In this document: piece by piece, positions 19,630-28,431 of the stretch
Position numbering within the stretch: position 1 is the first letter of the stretch
Layout: every line of letters starts with the position of its first letter
NCBI GenBank assembly: GCA_964613215.1
Contig: CAZTHK010000011.1
Span: forward strand, 1-64,000
From: CAZTHK01 sp964613215
GTDB lineage: Bacteria > Krumholzibacteriota > Krumholzibacteriia > Krumholzibacteriales > CAZTHK01
Length of the DNA: 64,000 bases
Reading direction: 5' to 3'
Made by a program: the position numbers and the translations under genes
Notes under the pieces: model-generated
Told to the model about the DNA's origin: nothing
Databases searched by the model: none
What the model saw: the letters and a program-made list of their open reading frames with translations, nothing else

Positions 19630-20814
19630 TTATCTTCTCTTTCTCTTCCTGGCTTTACTGCGCTTGGAACCGAATCTGTTCTCCCATTCGATCAGCACCG
19701 GACTGGCCACATAGATGGATGAGTATGTCCCCACCAGCACCCCTATCATCAGGGCGAAGGCAAAATCATGGATAACCTCGCCCCCCATGAAGTAGAGGAA
19801 CAGAACCACTATCAGGGTAGTAAGGGAGGTTACAATGGTTCTGCTGAGGGACTCGTTTATTGATATGTCGATAACGTGTTCATATGCCTTCTGCCTTCTA
19901 AGGCTGAAATTCTCTCTTATCCGGTCGAAGACCACAATGGTGTCGTTGAGCGAATAGCCCACGATGGTAAGCAGGGCGGCAATTATGGTCAGGGATATCT
20001 CCTTTCCCAGCACGGAGAATATACCCACCGTTATTATCACATCGTGAACCAGGGCGGCTATGGCACCTATGGCGAACTTGAACTGGAACCTCCAGCTGAT
20101 ATAAACCAGTATCCCGAAAAGGGATATCACTATTGCAGCCATGGCCCTGTTCTTAAGCTCCTCACCTATCTTGGGTCCCACCGTTTCGGTTCTTCTTATC
20201 TCGATCTCCCTCTCCGGAAAGGCATCATTGAGGGTTTGCTTCAACTTGTCCGCAGCCTTCGATTCCGCTCCCAGGAAGGGGAGCCTGAAGGCGATCCGGT
20301 TGCTGGCCTCCCTGGTAGCCTCCACTACACTCATTCCCTCATCCCTGAGATCATCCAGAAGCGCTTCCACCGGAGGAATGGCATCAGCTTCCATCACCAC
20401 CAGATTTCCCCCCTCGAACTGCTCGGAGTAATCGGGGGAAAGTTCCTTCACCGACGATACCTCCCATTCCCCCGCCGGGGCTATCCTTACCAGGTTGCGG
20501 CGCAGCCTCTCCGCTGCGAAGGTGGCTTCCTTTATCTCCTGAATCTTGATCAGATACTCGTTGGGCTGGCCGAAGCTCTGTATCTCCCCTGCGGAGTACC
20601 CCGCCTTATCCACCACATCCCTGAGTTCCTGAATGGGAACTTCCTGGTCGAATTTTACCTGTATCAATGTCCCGCCGGTGAAATCTATACTGAGCTCGGG
20701 TCCTCCGTGGATGGCAAGAGAAATCAGTCCCACAAGGATTAAAATGCCGGATACGGCGAATGCCCTGTATCTGGTGCCGGCAAACTTGATATGTGTCTCT
20801 CCGAAAAAGCGCAT
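19630..20814 (-). CDS. secF: Protein translocase subunit SecF
   Basis: The protein has 394 residues with six predicted transmembrane helices and a periplasmic domain between TM1 and TM2. Diagnostic SecF motifs are IDFTGGTLIQVKF near the start and SLNDTIVVFDRIREN in TM4-5. SecF works with SecD in the inner membrane to pull exported proteins out on the periplasmic side using the proton-motive force. The periplasmic domain is somewhat longer than in E. coli SecF (323 residues in all). It has a GGAG ribosome binding site and lies 25 bp after secD. SecD and SecF are separate here, whereas they are fused in many Bacteroidetes, which is mild evidence against Bacteroidetes proper. Confidence 0.95.
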   Translation of the reverse strand: MRFFGETHIKFAGTRYRAFAVSGILILVGLISLAIHGGPELSIDFTGGTLIQVKFDQEVPIQELRDVVDKAGYSAGEIQSFGQPNEYLIKIQEIKEATFAAERLRRNLVRIAPAGEWEVSSVKELSPDYSEQFEGGNLVVMEADAIPPVEALLDDLRDEGMSVVEATREASNRIAFRLPFLGAESKAADKLKQTLNDAFPEREIEIRRTETVGPKIGEELKNRAMAAIVISLFGILVYISWRFQFKFAIGAIAALVHDVIITVGIFSVLGKEISLTIIAALLTIVGYSLNDTIVVFDRIRENFSLRRQKAYEHVIDISINESLSRTIVTSLTTLIVVLFLYFMGGEVIHDFAFALMIGVLVGTYSSIYVASPVLIEWENRFGSKRSKARKRKRR

Positions 20815-20839
20815 ACTCTCTCCTCTGGTGGCGCAATGT

Positions 20840-22570
20840 CTATATACTTAACTTCTTTACCTTACCACTCCGGGTTACCAGCTGGAAAACCAGCCTGCTG
20901 AATACCAGGGCGGTGAACATACTGGCGATAATTCCGATGCTCAGGGTGGTGGCAAATCCCTTGATGGGACCTGTTCCAAACTGCCACAGTACCAGTGCAG
21001 TAATCAGGGTAGTAAGGTTGGCATCCAGAATTGTGGTAAAAGCTCTGTCATAGCCCGCGTCTATGGCGGAACGGATAGTCTTGGCTTTGCGAATCTCCTC
21101 TCTTATCCTTTCGAATATCAGTACGTTTGCGTCTATAGCCATACCGATAGTCAATATTATTCCTGCAATTCCGGGAAGTGTCAGCGAAGCTCCCAGATAT
21201 GCAAGAAGGCCCAGCAGGATAATAAGGTTGAGGGCCAGTGCCAGCGAAGCCAATCCGCCGGAAAGCTTGTAATATATCAGCATGAACAGAACAACCGTAG
21301 CAAGTCCGAACAGTGCCGCTCTGAACCCCATCCTGATAGAATCGGCTCCCAGGCTGGGCCCCACAGTCCTCTCCTCCCTCGGAATCATAGGTGCGGGAAG
21401 CGCTCCCGCCCTTAATACAATGGATAGATCCCGGGCCTCCTCATCGGTAAAATTGCCCTCTATTACACCGGAACCCCCGGGAATCTTCGTTCTTATCTGA
21501 GGAAATGACTTTATCTTTCCATCCAGGACAATGGCAGTGAAACGTCCCACATTCTCGCCGGTAAACCGGGCGAACTTCCTGGCTCCCTCACGGTTGAACC
21601 GGAAGGAAACCTCCATCTGAACACCGCTGCGCGCACTGGTCCTGGGAGAAGCATTGACCAGATTGGCGCCTGAAATCTTTACATCTTTACCAACCAGAAA
21701 GAGGAACTTGCCTCTCTCCCCACCCCGGATAGGAGTCCACTCCTCAAACCACATGAACTCTGAATCCTCTGGTATTACCTGCTGCACCTCCGGCATGGCC
21801 AGAATCTTCCTTACCCTGGGTATATTCTTCCCCCTGGCCACCAGCCAGTCCCGGTAAGCCTTCTCAAACAGAGAACTGAAAGGGTTTTCCCTGCTCACCG
21901 TTTCCAGGGGAATATCGATCTTCATATCTTCCAGCGGCCTGGCCATGGCGGTGTCACTGAGGGCCGCAGTATCTTCAGCCACTTCGGGCAGTGGAACAGG
22001 GGGAACCACGGAAGTATCCGATTCATCTTCCACAGCCTCCGCCGGGGCCTCCTCCGGCACTTCCACCAGGGAGTCACCATGCTCCTTCTTCAGAACCTCG
22101 TCGATCTTCTTGAGCACATTGACTGTTTCTTCCTGCTGGCGAATGAGCCTCCACTCCAGCATGGCGGTCTGTCCGATAAGCCTCTTGGCTCTCTCTGCAT
22201 CCTGAAGACCGGGCAGCTGCACGATAATCCTGTCCCTTCCCTCCTTCTGAATGGTTGGCTCGGAAACCCCGAACTGATCAACCCGGTTCCTGATAATCTG
22301 GATGGCCCGGTCCATCACATCCTTCTTCTCATCCTTGTCCAGCCGGGTATCGTCCACCTCCAGAACCAGATGCATACCCCCCCTGAGATCCAGACCCAGT
22401 TTTATCGACCTGTTCAGGAGCTCATCGTACTCCTCCGGGTTCTCCGTCTCTATTCGCTCGCGCTCCTGCTCACCCATGGTAACTACCCTGAAGGTGGGAT
22501 AGAGGAAATAAACGGACCCTATTATAACTATCAGTACTATTATTAATTTGTATCTTAAATTCTTGCTCAC
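20840..22570 (-). CDS. secD: Protein translocase subunit SecD
   Basis: This 576-residue SecD has the signature IKLGLDLRGGMHLVLEVD after TM1, a periplasmic region of about 330 residues, and the C-terminal block with GMAIDANVLIFERIREE. It forms the SecDF complex with the downstream protein. The P1 region contains an insertion rich in Glu, Ala, Val and Pro (about residues 165-210) that looks unstructured. It begins with GTG preceded by GAGGA. The promoter should lie in the 700-bp AT-rich stretch upstream. Confidence 0.95.
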   Translation of the reverse strand: MSKNLRYKLIIVLIVIIGSVYFLYPTFRVVTMGEQERERIETENPEEYDELLNRSIKLGLDLRGGMHLVLEVDDTRLDKDEKKDVMDRAIQIIRNRVDQFGVSEPTIQKEGRDRIIVQLPGLQDAERAKRLIGQTAMLEWRLIRQQEETVNVLKKIDEVLKKEHGDSLVEVPEEAPAEAVEDESDTSVVPPVPLPEVAEDTAALSDTAMARPLEDMKIDIPLETVSRENPFSSLFEKAYRDWLVARGKNIPRVRKILAMPEVQQVIPEDSEFMWFEEWTPIRGGERGKFLFLVGKDVKISGANLVNASPRTSARSGVQMEVSFRFNREGARKFARFTGENVGRFTAIVLDGKIKSFPQIRTKIPGGSGVIEGNFTDEEARDLSIVLRAGALPAPMIPREERTVGPSLGADSIRMGFRAALFGLATVVLFMLIYYKLSGGLASLALALNLIILLGLLAYLGASLTLPGIAGIILTIGMAIDANVLIFERIREEIRKAKTIRSAIDAGYDRAFTTILDANLTTLITALVLWQFGTGPIKGFATTLSIGIIASMFTALVFSRLVFQLVTRSGKVKKLSI

Positions 22571-23270
22571 AGTTCCTCACTTTACAGTTGGGTTATCGTC
22601 TTGTCTCCAAACATTCGAGGTTATCATACCTGCAGTCGACTCAGCGTTTATACTAATAAATTTATAAATCCATTGGAACTATAAAGTATACAAAATAACA
22701 TCCTCCAGTCAAACAGTAAATGAGCATACAGGATTTTCCGCATATTTATTTTAATTTTCGAAACAAATCTCAAGGTTAGCAAATAATTTATAATTTCCCG
22801 TTAGTTATCACCACACAGAAAAGACCTTAATCAATGTGAAAATCAATGGTGGACAGAAAACCTTTATTCCAAATCAAAAATATAATAAATCTGATTAAAT
22901 TATTGTAACAGTGTTCCAAAATCCGTCTAAGTAATAATGAAGAAACGATGGTTTGGGGTAATATTGAATTATCTCGAAATTAACCTAAGGGACTTTCGGT
23001 TAAAAGTAAGAGGAGGTGTGACAGAATCTTTTAGCTGTAACCGGCACATCTGTAAGGAAGAACTGAGAATTTCTGTTTTTCCGGCAGAAACAACTAGACT
23101 TTCAATTATTAAGAGAACCAGTGCAAGAAAAATTAGGGTGAGTTAAGTTGCCTGTGGCATTTAAAAAAAATTGATGATTAACTTGTATTACTCAAAATGA
23201 AATAACTGCGCCTTTGAAAATGCTAGCCGAACTCATCTGAATTCTGGGATACCAAAGGAGCTGATTAACA
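22571..23270. other. AT-rich divergent intergenic region
   Basis: These 700 bp separate divergent secD and a secreted-protein gene and must hold promoters for both. A small inverted repeat TTAACC/GGTTAA lies around 22983-23001. A 69-codon frame at 22937-23146 has no ribosome binding site or recognisable features and I do not call it. I see no RNA gene. Confidence 0.5.
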
Positions 23271-24056
23271 ATGAAACACACAAAAATCCTGCTGTTCGTC
23301 GCATTGTCAATAGCAACGATATTCCTTCTGTCAATGGAAGGGAGGGCCGAATATTGGACTCAAAATCTTGTTATAGAGAGTCCAGAAGATGGCGAGAGTT
23401 TTGAAACAGGCGATGTTGTTACCATTGAATGGACCACATATTTATATGGCGAGGAACCTTCCTGGGGTATCGATTATATGGTTATGTTAGAAACTAATGA
23501 ATTAACATCTGGTGAATATACCCATGTCATTGATACCATTCCAGGGCCTTCAGATTTCATCGCAAAACATACCTTCACATGGATAGTTCCCGGTAATACT
23601 TACCATTACAATCCCAACGCAAGATTAAGAATATATTCAGGGAGTTATCACTGCCAGTGGGATATCATAAAAAGTGTCATTATCTCGGTTAAAATGTACT
23701 ACGACCCGATTCCCGACCCGAACATACAGGAACCACTACCGAATATAGATGACGACATAACCAAAAACCCCAAAGCCAACTATCTAAGCGAACCGTATCC
23801 GAACCCATTTAACCCTAACACCACCATATATTTCGGCCTTAAAGAAGCGGCCAGTGTCACCATGAATATCTACAATGTTCAGGGTCAACTGGTTAAGGCA
23901 CTGCATAATAACAACTTCATGGCGGCCGGCAAATACCGGGAAAGCTGGAATGGTGTAAATAATAATGGAGCCAGGGTTCCTTCCGGCATCTATTTCCTGA
24001 AAATGAACACCAGCAGTGGCTATTCAATGACAAAGAAGATGGTTCTAATTCAATAA
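23271..24056 (+). CDS. Secreted protein with Kre9/KNH-like domain and T9SS-type sorting domain
   Basis: This is a 261-residue protein with a signal peptide (about 1-26) and an AAAGGAG ribosome binding site. Residues 30-145 begin with IESPEDGESFETGDVVTIEW, the pattern of Kre9/KNH-like (Ser-Thr-rich GPI-anchored family) beta-sandwich domains found in bacterial surface proteins. The last 85 residues start with YPNPFNPNTTIYFGL, continue with YNVQGQLVKAL and end GIYFLKMNT ... KKMVLIQ. That is the FlgD-Ig-like/type A C-terminal signal of Por (type IX) secretion substrates. It is expected at the cell surface or in the medium. Its sorting domain closely resembles that of the next gene. A strong terminator follows. 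Confidence 0.8.
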   Translation: MKHTKILLFVALSIATIFLLSMEGRAEYWTQNLVIESPEDGESFETGDVVTIEWTTYLYGEEPSWGIDYMVMLETNELTSGEYTHVIDTIPGPSDFIAKHTFTWIVPGNTYHYNPNARLRIYSGSYHCQWDIIKSVIISVKMYYDPIPDPNIQEPLPNIDDDITKNPKANYLSEPYPNPFNPNTTIYFGLKEAASVTMNIYNVQGQLVKALHNNNFMAAGKYRESWNGVNNNGARVPSGIYFLKMNTSSGYSMTKKMVLIQ

Positions 24057-24082
24057 GAAATCATACAGAGGAGCTCTCATCA

Positions 24083-24122
24083 AACCCGGCTGCCACTCTT
24101 ACAAAATGGCAGCCGGGTTATT
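24083..24122 (+). terminator. GC-rich hairpin terminator
   Basis: A 13-bp perfect stem (24083-24095 with 24107-24119) has an 11-nt loop and is followed by a short A/T tract. Its core ACCCGGCTGCC/GGCAGCCGGGT is nearly the same as in the hairpins at 28038 and 28367. Confidence 0.75.
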
Positions 24123-24249
24123 AAACAGTCATGATTTACAAAGATGTTTACAGCGAACTTTCCACAAAAGATTACTTTCTCCTTAAAAGTATCTATGAAA
24201 AAAGGGGCCTGTGGAAATATGATTTGGCAACAACATGAAAGGAAATCCA

Positions 24250-27200
24250 ATGAAATATCCAGCTAAAACCGGTACTATCTCAATTCTCAGCCTTTTCATA
24301 TTTGTTCTCTTTCTTGCTGTTATTATGCCATCAACCGGAATAGCCCAGGATTCAGATGGAAATGGTTTCCCCGATGCAATGGAACAGGAACTTGCCGAAA
24401 AATTCTGTCCCGCGCTGGTTCTCGATTCCAGGGATCAGGGGGTTTCTCCGGAGCCGGTGGAGATTATGGGGGAGATATGGTACTCCCTTTATATCACCCA
24501 GAATAATATACCAGGCAAAATATACCAGGGGGAATACGACTCAGGTATTATAGAAAGAGGCAATAGCTACGATGAAAAAGAATGGCAGTTTGAATATTTC
24601 GGCGGCCCGCTGGAACATTCATGCGGATGGGAAGAACACGAAACCTGGTCTCTACCTCATTTTGACTACGGGGGGAGCGGTTGCACCGATGAATTAAGCG
24701 ATCACTATTATGATCAACCCTACGGGTGGTATGAATTATACACCTCGGACGGTCTTACCCCTGATGGAGATATGGAGTGCAGCGGCAACAACAGTGGTTG
24801 TAGATTCCAACATAATTACTCCGGAAAAGTCTATCCCCATACTGTTTATGCCCACCTTTCAAAAAATTTGACGGGCTGGTATGATCCTCCATACCCTGAG
24901 GCTAACGACATAGAGAAATACGTGATTCAATATTGGTTTTTCTATCCTTTTAACAATTTCACTAATGTTCATGAAGGTGACTGGGAACATATCAATGTGG
25001 TTTTGGAAGTACAGGATGGTGACTTCGAAAATGCTGAGGTAGATCAAGTAGTATTCTTTTTTCACCATTGGTATCTGGTATGCGCTTATTCACCGAATGA
25101 AGGGCCAGATTTTGACTTTCTCTTGATGGACGATACACATCCGGTCGTTTTTGTAGGAGGCTATGGGAATATGGACGATTGTGGATGTGGAATATACGGC
25201 GATGGCCCAGGATCTCATGGTAGTTATCCAATATATGGCCGTTGGCGGGAAATTTTCTCTGGAGATCAGTATGTTTTTGGCTATCAAGTCGCCGACTGCG
25301 CAGAAATTGATGAATTTGTTCATGTTGATTTTTACAATCCATCTTTGGACCCTGAAAACCTACATCAAATATTTATTCACTGGCGTGAATTCATCGATGG
25401 AGATCCCAATGATAATGATGGAGTAGTATTATTGAGAAGCCCGGGATATTACAATTACGATGAAGAACCTGAGATGAGTTGGGTAAAAGCCGGAATCAGA
25501 TGGGGACGTCCATGGGTTCATTCTGCAGGATGTAATAACACTATCATACAAGAAACAAGCAATACTGATAATGTTGGCAATTTTGCTCCTGCAGCCCCTA
25601 CGCAACAATCAAATTGGAACTATATATATGCAGGGCATGGTACTGAAGAGTATTCTGTTAGCAACTTTATGGATGATAAAGCCTGCGACACCGACTGGTT
25701 ACCACCTGTTGACACCACAGCCCTATTTATTGAACCTGAGGAAAACTTTACTATCAGCAACGGCGACGAAATCCAGATAAAGGGAACAACCAGTTACTTC
25801 GCTGATAGTGTTGCGGTTGAGTGGGGTTACGGCTCCTCCCCTTCGGAATGGTATAGCAGCGGAGTTGAAATGCTAACTATCTACCCGAACAGTGTTCCAT
25901 TCCAGGAAGAGATTTACGCAAAATGGAGCATCCAGGGATTTGATCCAGGAGTGTATACTCTTCGTGCTACTTCTTACGGAGACACCACAATATATCAGAC
26001 CAGAACAGCACACTATCCAGCTTCTTTTCAATACCCTAAAGCGGGTGATAAAGTTGCCCTGAGCACTGACCTTGATATAGAATGGAATATGAGCGAAGGA
26101 GAATACGTAGACCATTCTGAAATCTGGATATCAGGCGATGGGGGAAATACTTACTCTCAAATAGGGAATGTTCCAGGTGACAGCACTCGATATCTTTGGG
26201 AAGTATCGGGACTGAAATCTGACAATTGTATAATAAAGGTTACTACCGAATATCAAACAGGAGAGAAGTATGACATACTCCTTTCTGAGGAATTCACCAT
26301 TTATGAGCAAAAAACTTTGTGGCAACCGGCCGGAATCCTTATAAACGAAACCGGAAACACGGGAACTGGTTGTATGGATGCGGCAGTTCTGGATGATGGC
26401 AGTTCAGTTGTTATATGGACAGATAAATATAATAATGTGCAGAAAGTACATGCACAGAGGTTTGACTCCAATGGTAATGAAGTATGGCCAAATGGAGGAG
26501 TAATTCTTGCTGAAGATGAAAGCCAATCATCTGATCCTTATAAACTTCTAGGAATAGTTAGAAGTGACTATGATAAAGTTATCGCCGTTTGGGAAACTTA
26601 CAGGTACTCGGATTCCTATATTTCACCGTATACCACTGCTCTCAAACTGGACGGATCAGGAAACTCTATATGGGAATCTAATTTCGGTTTCCCGTTGGAG
26701 TTGGACGGTGAAGCCACCTGGAAAACTAGCCCAAATATCATACCTGATGGAAGTGGTGGTATGATAATGATATGCATATTCTCTTCCTGGGCTGATATGG
26801 ATTGCGGCGCCATCAGGATTGACAGTAACGGCAATTATGTATGGGAAAATGGAATAAAAGTTGCCGAAGACTGGGAAACCAATTATGAAGTTTCAGCACT
26901 TATTCCAAACGGTTCGCATGGCGCTATCGTAGGCTGGCACAAAAAGAACAGTCCCGACGATTCCTGTGCTCCATTTAGAATACAGTGGATTGAATCTGAC
27001 GGCAACCTTCCTTGGGGCGATCCTCTGGAACTCGTCAATGGTGATGTATGCAAAATGGATATGGTTTATGTTGATCAGGGAGTGGTGATGGTATGGCGCG
27101 GAACCTCCTGGCAGCTATATGCTCAGAAGATAGGCACCGATGGTTCTCGCATGTGGGATGGAGATATCAATACAGGCGGCATGCAGGATGTGCAGCTTAA

Positions 27201-28011
27201 CAATATTTTTGCCAATCCATATTATCCTCAGGTGATAAAAGATCATAATGACAATTTGATCTTCACCTGGCTCGCCTGGGATAATAACAGCGATTATAAC
27301 CCCAATTATAATATCTACGCACAGAAACTTGACCCCTCCGGAGCAACGCTTTGGGGATCCAGTGAAGTTGCAGTCTGCACCGATGGAAACCCTGAACATT
27401 TTTATTCAGGATTTTGCGCAGACAATTCCGGAGGAGCTTTGATCGCCTGGACGGACCAGCTGAGTGGTAATGGCGACATTTATTTTCAGAAAATCGATTC
27501 GGGCGGGATTCTTGCCTGGGATGAAGAACGTCCTGTGGCAACTTCAAGGGGTACTGACACAAAACCATCACTGTACAACTGTGGGGACGGCCGATGCATT
27601 ATGCTCTGGGAAAACGAGACAGACGACTTCAGCTCTGCGTTCATCCAGAAAATCGGGGAACCTGATCCTGTGCCCCCCGAACCGGACCGCGACCCCGATC
27701 CCTTCCAGGAAATTACATCCATACCCCGGGATAATTACATCAGAGATCCATACCCCAACCCCTTTAACCCTCAAACCAGCTTCCAGTTCGGGCTCAGGGA
27801 ACCGGCAGCTGTAACCATCAAGATATTTGATGTTCAGGGCAGAGTGGTAAAGACCCTCCATCATAACTACCCCATGGACGGAGGTCATTACAGAATTAGC
27901 TGGAGCGGGGTGAATGACGGGGGCAACCGGGTTTCCTCCGGAGTTTATTTTCTGAAGCTGAATACCAGTAAAGGTTATTCGGTGACAAAGAAGATGATAT
28001 TAATTCAATAA
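24250..28011 (+). CDS. Large secreted protein with VPS62-like domain and T9SS-type sorting domain
   Basis: This protein is about 1253 residues from the ATG at 24250, chosen because AAAGGA lies upstream of it; an ATG five codons earlier has no such site. A signal peptide precedes SDGNGFPDAMEQ, a calcium-binding-like loop. Residues about 200-400 carry QYWFFYPFNNF, HEGDWEHINVVLE, a histidine-rich strand and GGYGNMDDCGCG, the pattern of the VPS62 family. A Kre9/KNH-like domain follows (about 595-690), then about 350 residues of beta-propeller-like repeats with GS-rich turns (LDGSGNSIWE, IDSNGNYVWENG, LDPSGATLWGS). The C-terminus (YPNPFNPQTSFQFGL ... KKMILIQ) is a type A sorting domain. The role of bacterial VPS62 domains is unknown. 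The protein is expected at the cell surface. Confidence 0.8.
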   Translation: MKYPAKTGTISILSLFIFVLFLAVIMPSTGIAQDSDGNGFPDAMEQELAEKFCPALVLDSRDQGVSPEPVEIMGEIWYSLYITQNNIPGKIYQGEYDSGIIERGNSYDEKEWQFEYFGGPLEHSCGWEEHETWSLPHFDYGGSGCTDELSDHYYDQPYGWYELYTSDGLTPDGDMECSGNNSGCRFQHNYSGKVYPHTVYAHLSKNLTGWYDPPYPEANDIEKYVIQYWFFYPFNNFTNVHEGDWEHINVVLEVQDGDFENAEVDQVVFFFHHWYLVCAYSPNEGPDFDFLLMDDTHPVVFVGGYGNMDDCGCGIYGDGPGSHGSYPIYGRWREIFSGDQYVFGYQVADCAEIDEFVHVDFYNPSLDPENLHQIFIHWREFIDGDPNDNDGVVLLRSPGYYNYDEEPEMSWVKAGIRWGRPWVHSAGCNNTIIQETSNTDNVGNFAPAAPTQQSNWNYIYAGHGTEEYSVSNFMDDKACDTDWLPPVDTTALFIEPEENFTISNGDEIQIKGTTSYFADSVAVEWGYGSSPSEWYSSGVEMLTIYPNSVPFQEEIYAKWSIQGFDPGVYTLRATSYGDTTIYQTRTAHYPASFQYPKAGDKVALSTDLDIEWNMSEGEYVDHSEIWISGDGGNTYSQIGNVPGDSTRYLWEVSGLKSDNCIIKVTTEYQTGEKYDILLSEEFTIYEQKTLWQPAGILINETGNTGTGCMDAAVLDDGSSVVIWTDKYNNVQKVHAQRFDSNGNEVWPNGGVILAEDESQSSDPYKLLGIVRSDYDKVIAVWETYRYSDSYISPYTTALKLDGSGNSIWESNFGFPLELDGEATWKTSPNIIPDGSGGMIMICIFSSWADMDCGAIRIDSNGNYVWENGIKVAEDWETNYEVSALIPNGSHGAIVGWHKKNSPDDSCAPFRIQWIESDGNLPWGDPLELVNGDVCKMDMVYVDQGVVMVWRGTSWQLYAQKIGTDGSRMWDGDINTGGMQDVQLNNIFANPYYPQVIKDHNDNLIFTWLAWDNNSDYNPNYNIYAQKLDPSGATLWGSSEVAVCTDGNPEHFYSGFCADNSGGALIAWTDQLSGNGDIYFQKIDSGGILAWDEERPVATSRGTDTKPSLYNCGDGRCIMLWENETDDFSSAFIQKIGEPDPVPPEPDRDPDPFQEITSIPRDNYIRDPYPNPFNPQTSFQFGLREPAAVTIKIFDVQGRVVKTLHHNYPMDGGHYRISWSGVNDGGNRVSSGVYFLKLNTSKGYSVTKKMILIQ

Positions 28012-28037
28012 CGGGTCAGTTAAGGGGAGCCTATAGC

Positions 28038-28078
28038 AAAACCGGCTGTCGTTCATATTAAGCGGCAGCCGGTTTTTT
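28038..28078 (+). terminator. GC-rich hairpin terminator with T run
   Basis: A 14-bp stem with one G-T wobble (28038-28051 with 28063-28076) is followed by TTTTTT. It terminates the VPS62-like gene. The core is shared with the hairpins at 24083 and 28367. Confidence 0.85.
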
Positions 28079-28297
28079 GTATTACCTTAAAGCAAAATGG
28101 CATGTGGCGGGTTCTGTACAATCCCATGGTATCTCAAGGATAGCTATGTCCTGCGGGTTATTTGAATAAAACAAGAACAATTTCTACCAGTGGATATTTC
28201 AATAATAATTCAGACGCAATCAGAAAAATTGCGAAAACCCCGTTCACTTTCCGTCTAATATTTGCAGATTGGGATAGTAAGAGCGTTAGGGTGGTAA

Positions 28298-28401
28298 TTA
28301 TAACCGGCTTCTGCCGGGTGTTATAAAAAAAGCTATCAGGTTTTCGGAGGGGACTCTCTCCGTTTCAGCCGGCTGCGGTGGGGGCCATATGGCAGCCGGC
28401 T
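28298..28401. other. Two further hairpins in the 28079-28431 gap
   Basis: TATAACCGGC/GCCGG-GTG-TTATA around 28298-28325 is followed by seven A, and AGCCGGCTGC/GCAGCCGGCT at 28367-28376 and 28392-28401 is followed by an A/T tract. The second matches the terminators of the two upstream sorting-domain genes, although no gene lies before it on the plus strand. It may be the leftover of a deleted third gene, or act as a terminator for the convergent CHAT gene. No other feature was seen in this intergenic stretch. Confidence 0.5.
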
Positions 28402-28431
28402 ATTATTTATATACATCCCCTTATTGATTGA

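Noticed and set aside
22937..23146. A 69-codon plus-strand frame in the secD upstream region
   Set aside because: It has no ribosome binding site, no recognisable motif and lies in AT-rich divergent promoter DNA.
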